64,000 bases of DNA from Xestospongia bergquistia (taxonomy: Eukaryota > Porifera > Demospongiae > Haplosclerida > Petrosiidae), in assembly GCA_963965975.1 (NCBI GenBank), contig OZ014417.1, positions 930,001 through 994,000 of the forward strand, read 5' to 3'. A program made the position numbers and the translations under genes. Each line of letters begins with the position of its first letter. Position 1 is the stretch's first letter. The notes beneath the pieces were generated by a model that worked only from the letters and a program-made list of their open reading frames with translations, made no database searches and was not told where the DNA came from. Positions 25,758 through 39,390 of the stretch are shown one piece after another.

Positions 25758-28700
25758 GTTTCCAGTTCCTCCCACATTATCAATAAATGGCTCAGATAAT
25801 GTGATTGTTTTACTAAATACTTCTCTTCTACTTTCCTTTACAATCTATAATGCATCTCCTCCTGTAAGAACTAATAACATTAAATGGGTCTTCACTCCTA
25901 CTAACAAACCACATGTCATTATTACATCAACACATGATTCTCGTTACAAATTTACTGATAATCTTTTAACACTTAATATCAATAACGTTACATTTGATGA
26001 CGAGGGCATTTATCAGATTAGTGTGTTTAATGAGGCAGGAAATGATGTGTCAAAGATTACTGTGATTGTTGAAGGTATAAAAGATGTATGGACGAATGAC
26101 TGACTTGTTGGAATGATGGATGGATGGATGGATACGTGAATGAATGGATGGATGGTAGATTGATGGATGAACTGAAAAGTATATCCTATTTTTGATTCTA
26201 TTAGCTCCTCCCACAATTGTACCCTCTATGGCTGAAGTATTGGCATTAAAGGAGGACAATGTTATCCTTAATTGTACTGCTGTCTCTAAGCCATTGCACT
26301 CAGTTCAATGGAGAGGACCAAACGGAGCAATCAATAGAACAAGGTAAGACCTGTTAAACATTACTATAAAGTACATTGCATAGGTATTTATATAGCATCA
26401 ATATTAAAGGTGTTAGTAATAATTTAAAAGTGGAACAATTTTGTTATATTTTCTTTTTGTAGATTTTCTATAGCCGGACCAAATACAACTACTCATCATT
26501 ATGGTTCTTTACTTATATCAGATGTTTCTCTATCAGATGCTGGTATGTATGTATGTACTGTTAGAAATAAACATGGACAAGATAATATTACTATTACTCT
26601 GAGAGTACAAGGTAACAGGAGAAATTTATAGACACAATTTAACTTGTTATATTATAATAGTTCCTCCAAGGTTTATACTGTCACCTCAAGATATTGTGGC
26701 TCAAAATAATGAGACAGTTGTTTTGACATGTGAGGTTTATAGTTTTCCTCCATCAGAAGTGTTATGGCAAAAAGATAACAAGCTATTACAAGTGACTCCA
26801 CCTCTCTATGTCAACAATATACTTAACCCAGCTGGTGTAAGGGTTCGATCATCTCTCACCTTATCTAATTTGAATTATTCTAATAATGGGTCCTATTCTT
26901 GTTTAGCTTATAACAACCTAAGCTTGCTACTCTCTCAAGTGTCTGATTTTGCCATGCTTATAGTGAATGGTATGTTTCTATAGTAACCATATCAAGTCTG
27001 CCATATATATTTCCACAGATCCAGTCACAATCACTCAAGCACTAATAACACCTGATATTATCAATGAAAGAGATAATGTAAAAATAACCTGTCAAGCACA
27101 AGGTCGTCCTCAACCTAATATCACTTGGAATACTATTCAAGGACCAGGTCTCTTCGATATTATTACAACATTCCTATACAATCCATCCAGTGGTGTCTAT
27201 ACAACTACATCTGTATTGTCATTATCTAATGTATCATACTATGATATTGGCATGTATGAGTGTCTAGCAAGTAATAATCCTTATGATACTGGGGCTGTTT
27301 TGGCCACTGATAAACACTCCTTCAAAGTCACAGTAATAGGTGAGGAAATACATTCCATTATAAAGCAAGTTCTTAACATTAGAGAGTATTTTATATTATG
27401 CACTTGGCTTATAAGTGAACTCCATTTTCTTTTCTAGTCTTTCCACAGTTACTTGTGAAGGAATCCTCACATACAGCTCTAGTCAATGAAAATATCACTT
27501 TTACAGCAATGTTAACCAATTTACCTATTAATATGGTTTACTGGGAAAGACAAGATAGTCTACTAATATTGGATGATAGTAACAAATATATCAGTCACTA
27601 TAATAGTGGCAGTGGTAGGATTATATTAACTATTAACAGCTTGAACATGAGAGATAGAGGGAACTATACATTGACAGCACTGACACCAGCTGGAAATATC
27701 TCAGCTAGTTTTTCTCTTCATGTTTATGGTAATTTTATTATGATCTAGTTTTAAATAATTTCATTTAGTTCTCTATCAAAAGCTTCACCCTCCATTTATA
27801 CACCTTCTCCAACAACCTCCATTCAGTTAGAAGGTGGGACAAGCACTTCATTTGAATGTGTTACTGATGGTTTTCCAAAACCAAACATTATCTGGCTTTT
27901 TAATAATACTTTGATTACAGTAAGGACATATTCTCTCTTATCAAGTGAAGACTTTTTTTAATTTTAGGATAGAAGGTTCTCTACCTCTTTTGAATTAATT
28001 CAAAGTTACAGAGATGGAGTTCCTGCTTTTAAAAGTGTTCTTCGAGGCACAAATTTATGGGAGGAAGACAATGGAAGATACATCTGTAATGTTACTAATG
28101 ACTGGGGCAGTGTGGTGCTATTGTACAAGTTGAACATAAAACCTGGTTAGTCACTATTATCACTATTACCATTGTCACTATCACTTCTCTCACTGTCACT
28201 ATTGTTTTCTCATTTCCAGTTAACTTTTGTGATCCTAACCCATGTCTAAATGAGGCTACCTGCTTAAATAAAAAATCTTCTTATCTTTGCCTCTGTGCTG
28301 ATGGCTGGACAGGAATAAATTGTTCTCAAGGTAAGAGTTTATTGTCATAACAGTAACATACAATTTCCTTTTTTTCATCTTTCATTAGTTGCTACAAAGC
28401 CCTCTCCTCCTATGTTTATAAAAGAACCAAATACTACATATGTATCCCGAGGAGAAAGAGTCATATTATCTTGTATTGTTAGTGGTTATCCACAGCCAAC
28501 CATTAGATGGTACAAAAATGATGTATTAATAGAGGGTGCTGAGGCCCCCTATTACCAGATCAGAGAACTAACGTTGGAGACTAGAGGCCAATACTACTGT
28601 GTTGCTATCAATTCTCTTGGAAATAAAACCTCAAACAAAGCATATGTGAAAATTAAAGGTGATCTTTATTATAACTTGTCAGATTTAAGCTAACTTTTTT

Positions 28701-31023
28701 ATACATAGTTATCAGATCTGTCCTACAAAAAAATAAAATAATATTAAACAATACTAACTTATGTCTTTATAACTGCAATTATAATAAATACTTTGAAATT
28801 AAATAAGCACTGTACAATGTACTCTGAGAGACAAAGATCATAAATAAATGGTATATTATCTTGTATAGGCTTAGTACAGTACAGAGCAGAATTTAATTTT
28901 AGCAAAGAATTTATTGACAATTATGTTATTGGTGATAAGACACTCCATTCTGTGTTACAAAGAGAAGTGAATAGTAATGATGACACTTATAAAGTAACTG
29001 AACAATATTTGAGCAAAATTGAAACAATAGTGAGTTAACATAACATGTAATTTCTCTTAACACTTTTAATAATTATTATTATTATTATTTTATTTTAAGA
29101 TTGATGAAGTTTTGAATAGATCAGCTAATTTACTTGAAAGAAATGTTTCATATTATGGTGTGCAAATCTTACGTTCAGAAAATATAACGTATGTTCCCTT
29201 TACAACATATTTAAACATCAACTATGTACTAAATTATATGATGTTAATATCATAGGTGTCTACTTCAACCTATACCTGTTCTGGTCACTCTTGTATCTGA
29301 AGGTGGCAATACTAATTTGTTTTTGGCATTAAAAGCTATATTAACAAATTTATCTTCTATTCTTGCCAAGAGAACTAACCTTTCAGATCCAGTTATAATT
29401 AAAGAACAAAATATCGTTCGATTTGGTATGATTATTTAGAAACTGGTGGTATTTTTGATCTTATATTTTTAGATGGCTGTCCTGATAATGCAACTATCAA
29501 TCCGTCTCCTGATAATGATCCAAATCTGGTATTCAGGCTCAATTGGACAGAGACAGACATCAGTCAATCTCAGACTCTCAAGTAGATTTTACAATGCTAA
29601 AAACATTTCCTCTAAAGTATTTCATTTGGTTTAGGTGTCCTTGTGGTCCACCTGATTTTGATATTGGTGTGCGAAGGGTCGCCACTCGAAAATGCATAGG
29701 TGATTTCATCAATGGTGCTAAGTGGGGAGACCCTGATGATAGCCAGTGTTCTGAATTCTCTCCAGCTGGTAGAAAACTTTGCCAGTTAGCTTCAGTAAGT
29801 CAATTTGTACACACACACACACATGAAACATTGACAGACACATATGGTAGAATATCATTAAGTTTTACACAATAACTCCTGTCTCCTATACCCTTTTTCT
29901 TACAGCTTACAGAAACTAATCAAATAGTTAATGGATTGAGTAATATTACATCAGAAACAGAACAGATCAGGTCATTAGAGGTATCCATTTCTACTGTATT
30001 TATGGAAGATCTTTCTACCAACGTCAGTGGCATAGTGAATGTAAGTTTTTATGATAACTCAATTGTTATAATAACTAATGGTATCACTGTGCAGCTATCA
30101 GGGATTTACTTCAATGTTGTTGACAACCTACTTAGTGTTAGTAATGAATCAATCATAGATAGCAATGAAGAGGCTCAAACCTCAAGAAGGTATGAATAGA
30201 TGGATAGATAGAAGGACTGACAAGCAGATAAATGGGGAATAGAATAAAGAGAATGAAAAAAGTTCTCTCATAATTTTTTTTACACTTTCACTAGGTTATT
30301 AGATTCATTTGAAGTGGTTGTAGATCAATACCCAATATCAAATAATGCCACATCATTGACATATCAACAATATGCAGTGACTATACAACAGTTCAATTCA
30401 ACTACTGATGATATTATTTTTAGTGTTAATCATAGCAACAACACTTTGTTCAATAGCGATGATATATCATTTAAAAAATTCAACAACCCAGCTGCAACCA
30501 TAACTCTCCCCAGCTCTGTTCTAGGTGTTGTTAATAAAGACAATTCAACAGTAAGGCTTACACAAGCTGTCTTTAGAACAGACTTTCTCTTTCTTCGTCG
30601 AAAAGATCTCTTACGAAGGAATCCTTACTTAAAAGTTGGAAGTATTCTTATATCAGCAAGTGTTGGGAATGAGAGTGTCGAAGATTTAAAGGATTGGGTG
30701 ACTATTACCTTTAGAAAAAATGAAGTAAAAGAATAATCATTAGATTGTATGTATTATCCTTTACCTGTTGTTTTTCTCAGGCTCTCAAAAAAGATGCTAC
30801 CTGGATAAATTGCTCCTTTTGGGTAGCAGAAGCTGATGGTATGATATTATATATTAAGTAAATAAGATCATTAAATTTTATATTAATATAATAGATGGTT
30901 ATGGTAACTGGTTAAATGATGGCTGTGTTGTTGTTAATGAAACTGATGATATCATCGACTGTGCTTGTAATCACTTGACAACTTTTTGTCTCATCATGGT
31001 GAGAGTGTTATCATAATGACATA

Positions 31024-31064
<41 letters not shown>

Positions 31065-32532
31065 TATCTATCTATCTACCTATCTATCTATCTTTCTCTC
31101 TCTCTCTCTCTCTCTCTCTCAGGATGTTGCTCCGTTACCCAAAAGCCCTCCATCTCCTCTTCCTAAAGGTGTAGAAGAAGTTGTCATGTCCCTGTCTTAT
31201 CTCGGCTGCTGTGTTTCCATTGTTTGTTTGATAATCATTGTACTTACCTATACAATTGAGAAGTAAAAAAGAATAAATTTGTGTTGTGTAATAACTTCTC
31301 ATTGTAGACGATTACGAGCAGCTAAAAACAGCAAGCTTCTTCTTAATTTATGTTTTGGTCTACTTGGCCTGTATATTGTTTTCATACCTGCTTTATATTC
31401 TTCATCTGTCATACCATTGTGTGTTGTGTTCAGTGGTCTCTTGCATTATTTTTTTCTTGTAAGTTTTTTGGCTATGGCATCAGAAGCTACAGTACTCTAC
31501 TTGGAGCTGGTAAAAGTTTTCACTAGCGGACAAGACGCTATCATTTTAAAAATCATCATTGTAACTTGGGGTAAGAATGTAATTATAACATGACAACTTG
31601 TGGTTAACTTCATTTCCAGTAACTCCTTTGTTTGTTGTTGGGTTCTCTTTGACTCCTGATTATGAAAATTATGTCACTGAGGAATTGTAAGATCAAATTT
31701 GCTCATATATAATAGTTGAGTCATTATACTGGTCTCTCTCTCTCTCTGTAGTTGTAGACCAATTGACTGGCAGTTCTGGATTGGGTATATCATTCCATTT
31801 GGCTTCATTTATGCCTATAACTGGATCATGTTCGTAATTATTGTTTTTTCAATCTTCAAACAACAGCGTCACATGAATTCTCAGCAGACCGGTAACAAAA
31901 ACTTCAAGGCAAATTTCAAGAAGAGACTGTTGCTGTTAGTGACTTTGAGTCTACTATTTGGTTTGGGATGGGGAATTGGACTGTTTGCAACTAATAGTCT
32001 TCCTGTCCATTGGCTGCGTTTCTCATTTCAAATAATCTTTGTGGTTTTGACCAGTTTTCAAGGTCTTTTTATTTTCATTCTGTATGGAATTAGAGTGCTT
32101 AAAGTTCGCAGAGTCTGGTTAAAATGGTTTTATATTTTATCAAACCGACAAGAGAAGGCAGTTCAAGTTGATATCACATTACGTAGCAGTTACAATAAAA
32201 GTAGTAGCAACAAAACACCTCAAAAACCAATGTATCAGCTAGGTCTTCCTACTTCATCTCTAACACCCACACCTATACCCAATGCTACAGTACCTGAAGA
32301 TGCTGAACATCAAATAACTGAAAATACAGCAGCTAAGACACTGAAAGATACTTCTTTACAAGATTCATTGTTAACTAATAGAACATCAACTGTTGATCAC
32401 CATGATCATGATGAGAAACAAGAATTAAAAGACTCATTACCAGACCTACAAAGAAGGTCTGATGTCAATAGACACAGATCGTTGGAAGCCTCACCAAGTA
32501 CCTACAGTGACTTGGAGTCAGTAGATGTATAA
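21174..32532 (+). CDS. Adhesion GPCR with 14 Ig-like domains and one EGF (receptor B)
   Basis: Same 34-exon plan as A; modelled exons total 7197 bases (2398 aa) with consistent phases. Exons: 21174-21225, 21364-21651, 21766-22071, 22350-22652, 22703-22825, 22904-23110, 23856-24017, 24480-24626, 24764-25066, 25251-25580, 25766-26074, 26205-26343, 26463-26611, 26661-26969, 27019-27339, 27438-27728, 27783-27919, 27968-28145, 28220-28330 (EGF), 28389-28658, 28869-29029, 29100-29188, 29256-29425, 29473-29581, 29635-29794, 29906-30040, 30095-30189, 30295-30724, 30781-30838 and 30895-30998 (GPS), 31123-31262, 31308-31570, 31620-31686, 31752-32532 (TM5-7 and tail). It differs from A by 2-residue changes in Ig1, Ig2 and Ig12 and by a 30-residue net loss in the tail after MYQLG, which removes most of a Ser/Pro-rich stretch. 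The GPS site is intact. Confidence 0.92.
23224..23382. mobile_element. Truncated MITE-like element (same family as 5053-5409)
   Basis: Begins TACCGTAAGGGTACAAATTT and follows the reverse complement of the right half of the 5053-5409 element, then stops without a second inverted repeat. It replaces intron sequence found in A (about 7745-7800) between the Ig4 and Ig5 exons, so insertion was accompanied or followed by a deletion. Confidence 0.78.
25675..25752. repeat. (CT)n microsatellite at a splice acceptor of receptor B
   Basis: About 39 CT repeats make up the pyrimidine tract before the Ig8 exon (25766). The same tract is about 60 bases in A (10052-10115) and about 45 in C (39342-39390). 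Confidence 0.92.
31021..31122. repeat. Compound microsatellite (CT)n-(AT)n-(TATC)n-(CT)n before the TM1 exon of B
   Basis: Occupies nearly the whole intron between the GPS and TM1 exons. A and C have only a short CT tract there. Confidence 0.9.
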
Positions 32533-32606
32533 ACAGATTATATCATATTATATTTGTATTTGTATGTGTATTTATTTTTGACCCATTTTCATTGAATAAA
32601 TTATAT

Positions 32607-33000
32607 TATTGAATCATTTTGATTCTAATGGTGGATTGAATTTCTCTTTGTGTAAATAACTAGCAAATGTTAGAATTCCTGTGTGTCCTGGTATAGAGCG
32701 GTGAGGTGCACATGTATACATTGTCATTGTGGATTCTATTGGTGTAGTTAACTTTCTTTTATTGTGTTTACTAATTGAGTGTTTGTCTTCTGATGATCTC
32801 TCTTGATCACTTGATGATACCTCAACTGAACACTCTTGATCTTCTGATTTCTTAATTGATTTCTCAAGCTCATAATCTGATGATCTTCCTTGATCCCCTG
32901 ATTTTGCATGATATAACAACCCCTCTCTGATATATAAACCATCCCATTGTTACTTACCATTAAGACTTGCATGGCACGTTTATAATACAAGGTCAGACAT
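32607..33000 (-). pseudogene. TRMT61A 3' fragment (copy B)
   Basis: Only the last coding exon and a few codons of the penultimate one remain, with the same one-base deletion in the tail exon as copy A (near 32925). Homology breaks off near 33000, and the rest of TRMT61A and all of Fused are missing, so this block lost its right half. Confidence 0.82.
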
Positions 33001-33150
33001 AAGCAGTAGCACACTGGTAATGAAAACAGTATTATGCTTACTTTTTCGACAAAAATAAGTTTGCAATTGCAACCGGTATAATTAAGTAATACTTAAATCA
33101 ATCAATTAGTTTTTACAGTGTAACTCATGTTTCTCTATAGCCTCAATTGG

Positions 33151-33740
33151 AATTTGTTTAGTTATCACACTTGGGTTGGACTTGTAGTATGACTGGGATG
33201 GCTACAATGTCAACTCATGCCACCCACTCATACCTCATGTGGAACCTTAGTGTGATAACTCAATAACATCAATCAGAATTTGTTTAGTTATCACACTTGG
33301 ATCTGACTTGTAGTATGACTGGGCTGGCTACAATGTCAACTCATGCCACCCACTCATACCTCATGTGGAACCTTAGTGTGATAACTCAATAACATCAATC
33401 AGAATTTGTTTAGTTATCACACTTGGATCTGACTTGTAGTATGACTGGGATGGCTACAATGTCAACTCATGCCACCCACTCATGCCTCATGTGAAACCTT
33501 AGTGTAATAACTCATGTTTCTCTATAGCCTCAATCAGAATTTGTTTAGTTATCACTCTTGGATCTGACTTGTAGTATGACTGGGATGGCTACAATGTCAA
33601 CTCATGCCACCCACTCATGCCTCATGTGAAACCTTAGTGTGATAACTCATGTTTCTCTATAGCCTCAATCAGAATTTGTTTAGTTATCACACTTGGGTCA
33701 GACTTGTGGTATGACTGGGCTGGCTTGGGTTAGCTAGCTT
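33151..33740. repeat. Tandem repeat of 126-135 bases, about 4.6 copies
   Basis: Repeats of the anchor AATTTGTTTAGTTATCAC begin at 33151, 33277, 33403, 33538 and 33673. The last two full units carry an extra 9-10 bases (TGTTTCTCTATAGCCTC in place of AATAACATC), a segment also present before the first unit. No coding frame is conserved across units. Confidence 0.9.
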
Positions 33741-34212
33741 CTTCTTTTTGCAAGAACAGTCCAAAAATGTCACATCAAAACTTTATTATAATAAGTGAAA
33801 TGAATAAGTCATGATACATACACATACAACAAACAATCTCACTTTCAGAGCACGTTGGCTATGTTTGAAAATGAACATGCTTTAAAACTCATAAATGCAA
33901 ATGTATTGAGTCACAAAACAGTCCGAGGCCTTAACAGCAAATGTTTACTCAAGATGCTAACAAGGCAGCAACATGCTATAAATCCATCTTACCATGCTAC
34001 CCAGAATCTAGGTAGTATATATAACTGTACTATAAGTAATTATTAGAGAATTTGTATTATATATTACATAATACTATAATAAATGATGAGTACTATTGTC
34101 TTGATCTCGTCAAGACAAATCACATGACTCAACAACACAACAAACACAGGCAGGATTATTTTACTATTGTCTTGATCTCAGCCAGCATTATGGAGATAGT
34201 GATAAAATCAAA
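33741..34212. other. Unassigned spacer upstream of receptor C
   Basis: A 63-codon open frame (33855-34043) is present but matches nothing recognised. A short piece near 34120-34165 (CATGACTCAACAACAC) is a remnant of the spacer seen at 3819 and 19631; the rest of that spacer is absent. Confidence 0.5.
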
Positions 34213-34404
34213 TTAAAGGAAGGCTTAGCTCTCTAGTTTATTACCTAGACTCTTCTGTGGTTGGTGGTGATAATGAGAATCCTTTGAATTGGTTAATTAT
34301 AATATCTTATGCATATTAATATCTGCTTCAGTTGTGGTTAATTAAAAGACAATCGTCGTATTTAATAGCCGAAATTTACCAAATGGACAGAAAAAGTAAA
34401 CGAT
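34213..34404 (+). promoter_or_regulatory. Conserved upstream region of receptor C
   Basis: Third copy of the segment at 5484-5628 and 20980-21173, immediately before the start codon. The out-of-frame upstream ATG (34383) is present. Confidence 0.5.
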
Positions 34405-37400
34405 ATGAGAGGTCTCGTAAGGATCGTGTTCCTAGTTCTATTGCTTATTGTTTGTGGTAAGTAGATATAATAGATAATATATCTCCATCTTTTACGTAAC
34501 ACTAAACAAATGTTAAGGAGACCAGTTATTGTTTATATATATAAAAATAGTGTAATATATATTATTAACAATGTAACAATGAAAGGATTAGAAAGATCAT
34601 ATCTTTTTTCTATTAGCTTTCTTAGCAATACCACATGCTGAAATTCTTGAATCTAGTGGCAATGTTACTACTGAAGTTGGAAAAAGCTTCACTCTCTCCT
34701 GCTATTTTTACAGACGTAAGCGTGTAATGATTATAACATGGAGCAAAGATTCCAATAATAACATACCTGGTTCTACTATTGTAAATTCTGACATTAGTAT
34801 GAGTGTCACTAGATCTGATCTCAAGGTATCAAATGCTACGTTGTCCAATGGAGGATTATACAAATGTGCTGCACTTCAATACTCTGCAAGTCATATATTC
34901 TCAGTTCAAATTGAAGGTAAGTACTATCACTATTCCGGTATTATATTATCATTGAATTATGTGTGACTAAAGTCATATTCTGTTTTCTTCTATAAAGAAA
35001 CCTACAAAACTATTTTCCTTTTTTAGAGGCTGTCCATTTTACTGTCAACCCATCTGATATTAATGAGTGGGTCAATAATGATGCATATATATCTTGTCAA
35101 GCACAAGGAACTCCACCACCATTACATATATCATTGTATAAAGATAGTGAACTCATTTTATCATCTATCAATTCATCTTCCTCTGGAAACGTACTTGTTG
35201 GAACATATAGAATTTATCCTTTGCAACATAATCAAGCAGGCCAGTATTACTGTTTAACTTCTAATGTTTTACAAAGTAGAGGTGGAGCTACTGTTGTGGC
35301 TAATTCAACAGTCATGACACTTAACGTTTATTGTAAGTACCGTAGATCGGGAAAATTTCGCGTTACAATTTTTTATGTAAAAATTAACATGTTTAAAAAC
35401 TTTCGGGCACAAGAAGTGTGTACGAAAATTTATTAACCCCTAGGCTGTCTATATTTTGCAATGTTGAAGAGTACGATATGGATTATTTTATTTGATGCTA
35501 TCATGTATATAATTCTAAAAAAGAAATCAAAGACTGCAGTAATATCATGATAACTAGCGTATTTACTAATTTTAGCTCGTATGCCTGAACTGTACAGCTG
35601 ATAAGGTCAACATTTTCTGGATATGCTTTATGGCCAAGTAATTGCCTGTGGCTGTATCGAGGATGATGGAACCTTTTGGATCTTCTGTAAGTTTCAGCTA
35701 TCTCAAAAGAGCCATCTTAGTCGTATCTACACTCTCTAAACTTCTCCACGTAACACGTGCAGTACATACCGTAAATATTTCAATCTGTAATATTTTCGTA
35801 CATCGTCCAACGTTCGAACTTTTTTAACAACGAAACTTTCCCGATCTAATAAAGCAGCATAAAGTAATATTGCGATAGACACCTTTAGAATATGTTATAG
35901 TACTATACTGTAGTTATATTGAGTGATATGAATATTTATATATATGTTAATGCACTCTGCACTTAAGTGATGGAGTTACACATGTTTTGTTGTTCACACA
36001 CTAGTGTCTTTATCTTTGAATTTTCACAGCTCTGTCAAGTATACACGATTATGTATATATGAATTCACATTGTAATATGATACAAATATTTTAATGTTAT
36101 TATATTCCTTTACAATAGTCCCTGCTGACTTCATTACTAAACCTGATTCAATTACTACTGCAGTTGGATCTAGTGTTGTAATAAACTGTAGTGTTGAAGG
36201 TAATCCTAAACCTATAGTATTGTGGTACAATGGTTCTTCTTTAATGACTGAAAACGATCGGGTGACAATACTGGTTAAAAATCTAACTGATGGCTTTACC
36301 AATACTAGTATACTTACTATAGTCAACATTGGACTATATGATGATACAAATTATAGGTGTTTTGCACAAAACAATAATTTTCAACCAGAAAGAAAATCAC
36401 TGTTTAAAATCACTGTTATCTGTAAGTGTGTATTACTATTAACATTTAGTGTTTATCATCCAATTCTTGTAGATCCAGCACTTGTTAGCACTCCATATAC
36501 AAACATAGTTGCTAATACAACAGAAACTATTTCCATTTTTTGTGACTTGTTTGGAGTTCCCCTTCCAAACGTGACTTGGTATTTTACTAACAGTAGTAAG
36601 TGAATGATTAGTAATTATGTTAATTAAGTGATTGTAATTCTTCCTTCCTCTCTTCTTTGACTCTCTCTCCCAGTGGGCAAACAAGTAGATATAATAAAAA
36701 GTGGACTGTCATATATTATCTTCAATAGTCAAATAAATACCAGAAACTTCACTTCCAATCTTACTCTGGTCAATATTACTAAAGACAGTTACCAAGGCCT
36801 GTACACTTGTCAAGGAGGCAATGGAGTTATTGATCTTATCAATATTTCTAACACATCAACAATTACTCTCTTTGTACAAGGTAAGTATGTAACCACCTTA
36901 TAGGTGGTACTTAAATCTAAACAGCTCAAATGAAGTTATACTACTTGTTGTCTATTGGCATCAATTGTTGGTACTCTTTATTAGTCTGATATACCCTGTA
37001 AATCGGGTGTTACAAAAGTTTCATGTAAAAATTAACATGTTAAAAAATTTTGGACACGAGGTGTGTGTGCATAAATTTATTAACCCTTATATTTTGCAAT
37101 GAGCAACGCGTTGAGCGCTATAGAAGAATACAATATAGATTATTTTTTATTGGAGACTATCATGTATTCTAAAAAAGAAAGACAAAGCTGCAGTAACATC
37201 ATGATAACTAGTATATTTACTAATTTTAGCTTGTATGCTTGAACTATACAGCTGATAAGGTCTACATTTTCTGGACACGGTTTCATGGCCTTCCTAACTT
37301 TATCATTTCCCTGAGCAATTGCCTGCAGCTGTATGGAGGATGATGGAACCTTCTGGATCATCCATAAGTTCCATAAGTTTAATAAAAAATCTCAAAAGAG

Positions 37401-39339
37401 CCATCCTAGTTGTATCTACACTACTATTGTCTTTCTGTCTGTTAAATAATTTAGTATTTGTGTTCATGATAACTACTTTCTGTGTTGTTCAGCCTTTGTT
37501 TTAATTTTATTTGCTAACTATCTCTCACTCTCTCTATTCTTTAGTTCCACCTTTTGTAAAAACAGTCAGACCATTCCTCTTTAATCGTCTCCCAAGTGAC
37601 TCAGTCTCTTTTTCCTTCACAATCACTGGGGCATCTCCTCCAGTCAATATCAGTAATAAAATATGGAGGCAGTATAAAGATGATACAACATTTGTAGACC
37701 TAACAAGTGAGTTAAATATGTGCAAGTACACCCTCAAATCCCGAAAGCCACAATAGTGATGTCACAGATGGGAGCATTATGTAGCCACAGCTGGTTGCTT
37801 TAGTGATGATGATCCAGTTACCATAGTGATGTCTTAAGCACTTGTTTTTATTGCCAGCTTGTATAAGTAAAATCTTTGTGAATTCTTTAGTAAGTTACAT
37901 TTGAAGTTCAAAGGAGTTGTTAAATTTGTATGATTGGAAGTATCCGTTACAAACTAACAACACTGACAAATAACTCTTTAGCTCTACTACATTTTTATTT
38001 TTGTTTTCAAATATGGGGTGGCTATTAATATGGTTAATAGAACACACATATAAAAACATATTGATTGGTAAGTACTCCATTAAAGATTCAAATCTCCTGT
38101 TATGGCCTCATATACAAGCAATATGACATATAGAATAGTGGACTATAATTATATACTTATAAAATGTGTTTTCTAGACTCCAGGAACACTCGTTTCCAGT
38201 TCTCAAGTGATCATCTTACTCTCAATATAACCAACTTACAAGTAGATGATGAAGGTTTGTATGTATTCAAAGCAACCAATGAAGCTGGTAGCAGTCAAGA
38301 TATGTACATGTTGAATATAGGAGGTAATACTGGTCATTAGTAAAATAATGAGGTTTAATGGAAAGATAATGAATGGAATAGATGGTGGAATGGATAAACA
38401 GAGGAATTATAAAGTAACAAACACAATGATATTAACAACTGTTTTTTTGTTCTTTTATAGCTGTTCCAACCATTTTATCTCCTCTTGGACATGTACCTGT
38501 TACCATAGGAACAACAAAAGCATCTTTTCTCTGCTTATCACAAGCTGATCCTATAGCTATTACATCATGGTATATCAATGAACAGGGGGTTTTCCTTAAC
38601 GAGGGCAGCAATTTTGATGGAAAATATTATGTGACATCACATGACAATGGGACTAGTCAATTAACTATTAACAACATCACATTCTCAGATGGTGGAGAGT
38701 ACACTTGTAGAGCGAGTAACATATTAGGTAGTACAAATTCATCACTAATACTAAAGATAAAAGGTAAGTATTAGATGATGCATTAGACCACAGACCATTT
38801 AAGCAATATTAAAACAATACTGTTTTACTATGACTATAAGTAAAATTTTGTTGCAAGCAAAGTAGTAATATTATTTTCACCCACTAAAACATAGACACTT
38901 TGTTTTACTTATTGTATCATTACGTGGTATCTCTCTTATCTCCAATAGTCCCCCCCAATGTAACCCTCACACCTGTACACCTTATCGTCAACCACAGCAA
39001 TTCATTCCAAGTAATATGTACTGGTACAGGCAATCCTCCAGTTTCCTTGTTGTGGTATACCAGTAATTCACAAGAACCCTTACAAAATTTAACCAATTCT
39101 CTGACTATTACTACCAATACTATCTATGACTTGTCTGGCTTGGCATTGACAAGATCAGTATTGCATGTCATTGCTGCTAACAAATATTGGGAGGGTAAGA
39201 TTAAATGTCAGGGAGAGAATAACATCTCTAATTTAATTGGAACTGTGGAGTACAGAGAAGCCTTTGTTATTGTACAAGGTATGATGGTTATAATTAATGC
39301 ATTTTTAGAATTATTAAAATGTTATAATGTTAAAGCATT

Positions 39340-39390
<51 letters not shown>

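Noticed and set aside
33855-34046. 63-codon open frame as a small gene
   Set aside because: No recognisable similarity, no splice partners and normal chance length for this base composition.
34216-35340. Receptor C considered a pseudogene because of changed Ig1 and large intron insertions
   Set aside because: Exon lengths stay in phase (7206 bases in total), splice sites are intact and the GPS and 7TM are complete; the insertions are intronic.
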